Of a stretch of 8,890 bases of DNA, positions 6,092-8,890 are shown in pieces; position 1 is the stretch's first letter, and each line of letters begins with the position of its first letter. The translations under genes and the position numbers were made by a program. The notes beneath the pieces are model-generated. The model saw only the letters and a list, made by a program, of their open reading frames with translations, had not been told where the DNA came from and ran no database searches. The stretch is from NCBI GenBank assembly GCA_023388235.1, contig JAEWGQ010000412.1, forward strand, positions 1 to 8,890, given 5' to 3'. The DNA is from Actinomycetes bacterium. Lineage in GTDB: Bacteria > Actinomycetota > Actinomycetes > Actinomycetales > Cellulomonadaceae.

Positions 6092-8674
6092 TCAGCCGGC
6101 GTTCGCGACCAGGCCGACCTCGGCGACCGACGCCAGGCCCTCGTGCCGCGGCACCACCCGGACGCTGTACCCGAACGGCCCGGAGGCGTCCAGGCGCACG
6201 TCCCCGGCGAACGCGTACCGGCCGGCCTCGTAGGTCTCGGCCAGCGCCAGCGGGTCGACCGAGAAGCCGTGCAGCTCGTCGGCCTCGGTGACCCGGCCGT
6301 GCACGACCTGCACCTCCACGTCGTCGGGCGCGAGCCCGCCGAGGGTCACGTACGCCTTGACGCGCAGCGCGTCGCCGACCTGCGGCACCTCGCCCACGCC
6401 GCCGGACTCCACGTGGTCCACCCGGACGTGCTGCCAGCCCTCGCGCACGCGGCCCTTCCACGCCGCGAGCTCCCGCGCGCCGGTGTACCCGGCGTCGCCG
6501 GCGAGCGCGCGACCGGCGGCCGCCGCGGGGGCGTACAGCTGCCCGACGTAGTCGGCGACCATGCGGGTGGCCTGGACCTTCGGGCCCAGCTCGGCGAGGG
6601 TGTGCCGCACCATCTCGAGCCAGCGCAGCGGCAGGCCGCGCTCGTCGCGGTCGTAGAACCGCGGCGCCACCTGGTTCTCGATGAGGTCGTACAGCGCGGC
6701 GGCCTCGAGGTCGTCACGGCGGTCGGGGTCCTCGACGCCGTCGGCGGTCGGGATGGCCCAGCCGAACTCCGGGTCGAACCACTCGTCCCACCAGCCGTCG
6801 AGGATCGACAGGTTGAGGCCGCCGTTCAGCGCGGCCTTCATGCCGGAGGTGCCGCACGCCTCGAGCGGCCGCAGCGGGTTGTTCAGCCACACGTCGCAGC
6901 CCGGGTACAGGGTCTGGGCCATCGCGATGTCGTAGTTCGGCAGGAACACGATGCGGTGCCGCACCCCGGCGTCGTCCGCGAACCGCACGAGCTGCTGGAT
7001 GAGCCGCTTGCCCTGGTCGTCCGCGGGGTGCGACTTGCCGGCGATGACGAGCTGCACCGGGCGCTCCGGGTGCAGCAGCAGCGCCCGCAGGCGCTCCGGG
7101 TCGCGCAGCATCAGGGTGAGCCGCTTGTAGGTCGGCACGCGGCGCGCGAACCCGATGGTCAGCACGTCGGGCGACAGCACGTCGTCGACCCAGCCGAGCT
7201 CCGCGGGCGACGCGCCGCGCCGGGCCCACGAGGCCCGCACCCGCCGGCGCGCGTCGGCGACGAGCTGGGCGCGCAGCGTGCGGCGCAGCTCCCACAGCTC
7301 GTCGTCCCGCACGGCGTCGGTGCGCAGCCACCCGCTGCCGCCCGCGATCTCGTCCGTGGTGAGGCGCTCGGCGGCCAGGTCGCTGAGCCGGCGGTCCACC
7401 CAGGTCGGCGCGTGCACGCCGTTGGTGACGGACGTGATGGGCACCTCGACGTCGTCGAAGCCCGGCCACAGGCCGCTGAACATGTCGCGCGAGACCTCGC
7501 CGTGCAGGACGGAGACGCCGTTCGCGCGCCCGCCGAGCCGCAGGCCCATGACGGCCATGTTGAACATCAGGGGGTCGCCGCCGGGGTAGTCCTCGGCGCC
7601 GAGCGCCAGCACCCGCTCGACGGGGACGCCGTCGGACGCGTTGGCCCCGCCGAAGTACTGCTGGACGAGCGACGCCTGGAACCGGTCGATCCCGGCCGGC
7701 ACCGGCGTGTGCGTGGTGAACACGGTGGCGGCGCGGACGGCCTCCAGCGCCTCGTCGAAGCCCAGGCCGGCGCCCGTGACGAGCTCGCGGATCCGCTCGA
7801 CGCCGAGGAACCCGGCGTGCCCCTCGTTGGTGTGGTAGACCTCCGGCTCCGGGGCGCCGGTCAGGCGGGACCACAGGCGCAGCGCGCGGACGCCGCCGAC
7901 GCCGAGCAGCAGCTCCTGCTGCAGGCGGTGCTCGCCGCCGCCGCCGTACAGCCGGTCGGTGACCTTGCGGGCGGCCTCGTCGTTCTCGGGCACGTCGGAG
8001 TCGAGGAGCAGCAGCGGCACGCGGCCGACGGTCGCGGTCCAGACGTGCGCGTGCAGGGTGCGGTCGCCCGGCAGGGCCAGCGACACGACGGCGGGCGTGC
8101 CGTCCTGCTCGCGCAGCAGGGTCAGCGGCATGCCGTCCGGGTCGAGCAGCGGGTAGGTCTCGACCTGCCAGCCGTCGCGCGTGAGGGACTGCTTGAAGTA
8201 GCCGGCGCCGTACAGCAGGCCGACGCCGACGATCGGCACGCCCAGGTCGGACGCGCTCTTGAGGTGGTCGCCGGCCAGGATCCCGAGGCCGCCGGAGTAC
8301 TGCGGCAGCACGGCGGTGATGCCGAACTCCGGGGAGAAGTACGCGATGGCCGCCGGCAGGGACGGGTCGGACGCCTGCCGGTGCTGGTACCAGCGCGGCG
8401 CCTGGAGGTACTCGCGCAGGTCGGCGGTCGCGGCGCGGACCGCGGCGACGACGTCCGGGTCGGCCGCGAGCGCGGCCAGCCGCTCCGGGCGCAGGGCGCC
8501 GAGCAGGGCCACGGGGTCGCCGCCGACCTCCTCCCACAGGGCGGGGTCGATCCGGGCGAACAGGTCGCGGGTCGGGGCGTGCCACGACCAGCGGAGGTTG
8601 TGGGCGAGCTCGTCCAGGTCGGCGAGCTCGACGGGCAGCGACGTGCGGACGGTGAATCGGCGGATGGCTCTCAC
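6092..8674 (-). CDS. glgP: Alpha-glucan (glycogen/maltodextrin) phosphorylase, GT35
   Basis: PLP-dependent phosphorylase that cleaves terminal alpha-1,4-linked glucose from glycogen or maltodextrins with phosphate, releasing glucose-1-phosphate. It has 860 residues, as expected for the actinobacterial/archaeal-type 'alpha-glucan phosphorylase' subgroup. Visible in order: an N-terminal DUF3417-like helical domain with LRWSWHAPTRDLF (about 20-35), EFGITAVLPQYSGGLGILAG (from about 116), NEGHAGF (H286), VTNGVHAPTW and GTSGMKAALNGGLNLSILDG, whose lysine (about K613) should carry PLP. A C-terminal beta-rich tail (GPFGYSVRVVPRH) is usual in this subgroup. I chose the GTG at 8674 (MRAIRRFTVR) because a promoter lies directly upstream; the ATG at 8725 would place that promoter inside the gene and add 17 residues that look non-coding (several cysteines in a row). 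Convergent with glgX; divergent from the gene at 8798. The natural substrate (glycogen or shorter maltodextrins) cannot be settled from sequence. Confidence 0.95.
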   Translation of the reverse strand: MRAIRRFTVRTSLPVELADLDELAHNLRWSWHAPTRDLFARIDPALWEEVGGDPVALLGALRPERLAALAADPDVVAAVRAATADLREYLQAPRWYQHRQASDPSLPAAIAYFSPEFGITAVLPQYSGGLGILAGDHLKSASDLGVPIVGVGLLYGAGYFKQSLTRDGWQVETYPLLDPDGMPLTLLREQDGTPAVVSLALPGDRTLHAHVWTATVGRVPLLLLDSDVPENDEAARKVTDRLYGGGGEHRLQQELLLGVGGVRALRLWSRLTGAPEPEVYHTNEGHAGFLGVERIRELVTGAGLGFDEALEAVRAATVFTTHTPVPAGIDRFQASLVQQYFGGANASDGVPVERVLALGAEDYPGGDPLMFNMAVMGLRLGGRANGVSVLHGEVSRDMFSGLWPGFDDVEVPITSVTNGVHAPTWVDRRLSDLAAERLTTDEIAGGSGWLRTDAVRDDELWELRRTLRAQLVADARRRVRASWARRGASPAELGWVDDVLSPDVLTIGFARRVPTYKRLTLMLRDPERLRALLLHPERPVQLVIAGKSHPADDQGKRLIQQLVRFADDAGVRHRIVFLPNYDIAMAQTLYPGCDVWLNNPLRPLEACGTSGMKAALNGGLNLSILDGWWDEWFDPEFGWAIPTADGVEDPDRRDDLEAAALYDLIENQVAPRFYDRDERGLPLRWLEMVRHTLAELGPKVQATRMVADYVGQLYAPAAAAGRALAGDAGYTGARELAAWKGRVREGWQHVRVDHVESGGVGEVPQVGDALRVKAYVTLGGLAPDDVEVQVVHGRVTEADELHGFSVDPLALAETYEAGRYAFAGDVRLDASGPFGYSVRVVPRHEGLASVAEVGLVANAG

Positions 8675-8680
8675 CCGTCG

Positions 8681-8708
8681 AGCGTACGCAGGAGGGATGC
8701 CCTGACAA
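8681..8708 (-). promoter_or_regulatory. glgP promoter (-35 and -10), probably leaderless
   Basis: On the minus strand TTGTCA (8708 to 8703) matches the -35 consensus TTGACA at five of six positions. After a 16-base spacer comes TACGCT (8686 to 8681), a TANNNT -10. Six bases then lead to the GTG at 8674. It is the only promoter in the window with both elements recognisable, and it argues against the longer reading frame starting at 8725. The GGAGGG-like stretch around 8691-8696 is on the plus strand and is not a ribosome binding site for this gene. Confidence 0.6.
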
Positions 8709-8784
8709 CAGCACTTGGGTCCCACCCGTACCGCGCCGCCTGCGCGTCGGCGCCGTCCGGATGCCGGTCGGGGGCCGCAGTGGA

Positions 8785-8790
8785 TAGGTT
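8785..8790 (+). promoter_or_regulatory. Candidate -10 hexamer for the gene at the right edge
   Basis: TAGGTT (TANNNT) lies 7 bases before the GTG at 8798, again predicting a leaderless message. No clear -35 is visible. It shares the 123-base divergent gap (8675-8797) with the glgP promoter, so one regulator bound there could affect both genes. I found no convincing operator palindrome in that gap. Confidence 0.5.
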
Positions 8791-8797
8791 CGGGACC

Positions 8798-8890
8798 GTG
8801 ACGTCGACACCCCGCCAGCCCGCGCCCCGCCGCGCCCGGGCGGCGCGCCCGGCCGCCGCCCCCGCCAGCCCCGCCGCCGAGGGGCCGGGC
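8798..8890 (+). CDS. Start of an unidentified gene, cut by the right edge
   Basis: From the GTG at 8798 the frame is open for 31 codons to the end of the window. The peptide begins MTSTPRQPAPRRARAARP and continues as an Ala/Pro/Arg-rich, disordered-looking segment with no hydrophobic signal sequence. Such tails are common at the N-termini of actinobacterial proteins and identify nothing. The evidence for a real start is the TAGGTT hexamer 7 bases upstream and the divergent arrangement with glgP. In other Actinobacteria glgP is often next to glucan genes such as glgE (maltosyltransferase), treS or glgB, so one of these is a reasonable guess, but it is context only. Confidence 0.55.
   Translation, partial: MTSTPRQPAPRRARAARPAAAPASPAAEGPG

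Noticed and set aside
3204..6233. A 1009-codon plus-strand open frame covering part of etfB and all of glgX.
   Set aside because: It is the antisense of etfB joined to a wrong frame of glgX. The translation is Arg/Ala/Pro/Gly-rich with no domain, while the overlapping frames carry complete conserved motifs. Long spurious frames are expected when stop codons are rare at high GC.
8675..8725. Longer glgP starting at the ATG at 8725.
   Set aside because: The added residues include CCC and no conserved sequence, and the region holds a TTGTCA/TACGCT promoter directly before the GTG at 8674.
6714..8810. A 698-codon minus-strand frame inside and beyond glgP.
   Set aside because: It is the out-of-frame shadow of glgP. 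The true frame shows the PLP-site motif and other GT35 signatures.

Overview
The window comes from a very high-GC genome (well above 70% G+C by eye) with strong G/C third-position bias, GTG start codons and gene families typical of Actinobacteria. The protein styles (actinobacterial short GT35 phosphorylase, the etfBA/cysteine desulfurase neighbourhood) suggest a Micrococcales-type organism such as Cellulomonas or a relative. That placement is inference from family resemblance, not from a marker gene. It looks like ordinary chromosomal housekeeping DNA: I see no insertion sequence, phage, CRISPR, tRNA or rRNA.

Layout, left to right: (1) the N-terminal ~261 codons of a PLP cysteine desulfurase on the minus strand, running off the left edge; (2) a divergent plus-strand kinase of the aminoglycoside-phosphotransferase (APH) fold; (3) convergent to it, a minus-strand etfB-etfA operon for the two electron transfer flavoprotein subunits, with a 4-base start/stop overlap; (4) divergent from etfB, glgX (glycogen debranching enzyme) on the plus strand; (5) convergent to glgX across a strong 15-bp hairpin, glgP (alpha-glucan phosphorylase) on the minus strand; (6) divergent from glgP, the first 31 codons of an unidentified plus-strand gene cut by the right edge. 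The coding regions are tightly packed and no gene-free stretch exceeds about 125 bases.

Functionally there are two themes. Genes 4 and 5 form a glycogen breakdown pair: GlgP releases glucose-1-phosphate from chain ends and GlgX removes the short branches that stop it. The cut gene at the right edge may belong to the same glucan theme, but its visible part is only a low-complexity Ala/Pro/Arg segment. The left half holds electron-transfer (EtfAB) and sulfur-mobilisation (cysteine desulfurase) functions. In many Actinobacteria the desulfurase lies just downstream of etfBA on the same strand; here an oppositely oriented kinase gene sits between them.

The most interesting regularity is in the starts. 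Five of the seven genes have a TANNNT-like -10 hexamer placed 6-7 bases before a GTG codon, which predicts leaderless mRNAs. All seven chosen starts read GTGA. I found no convincing undescribed multi-gene system here.
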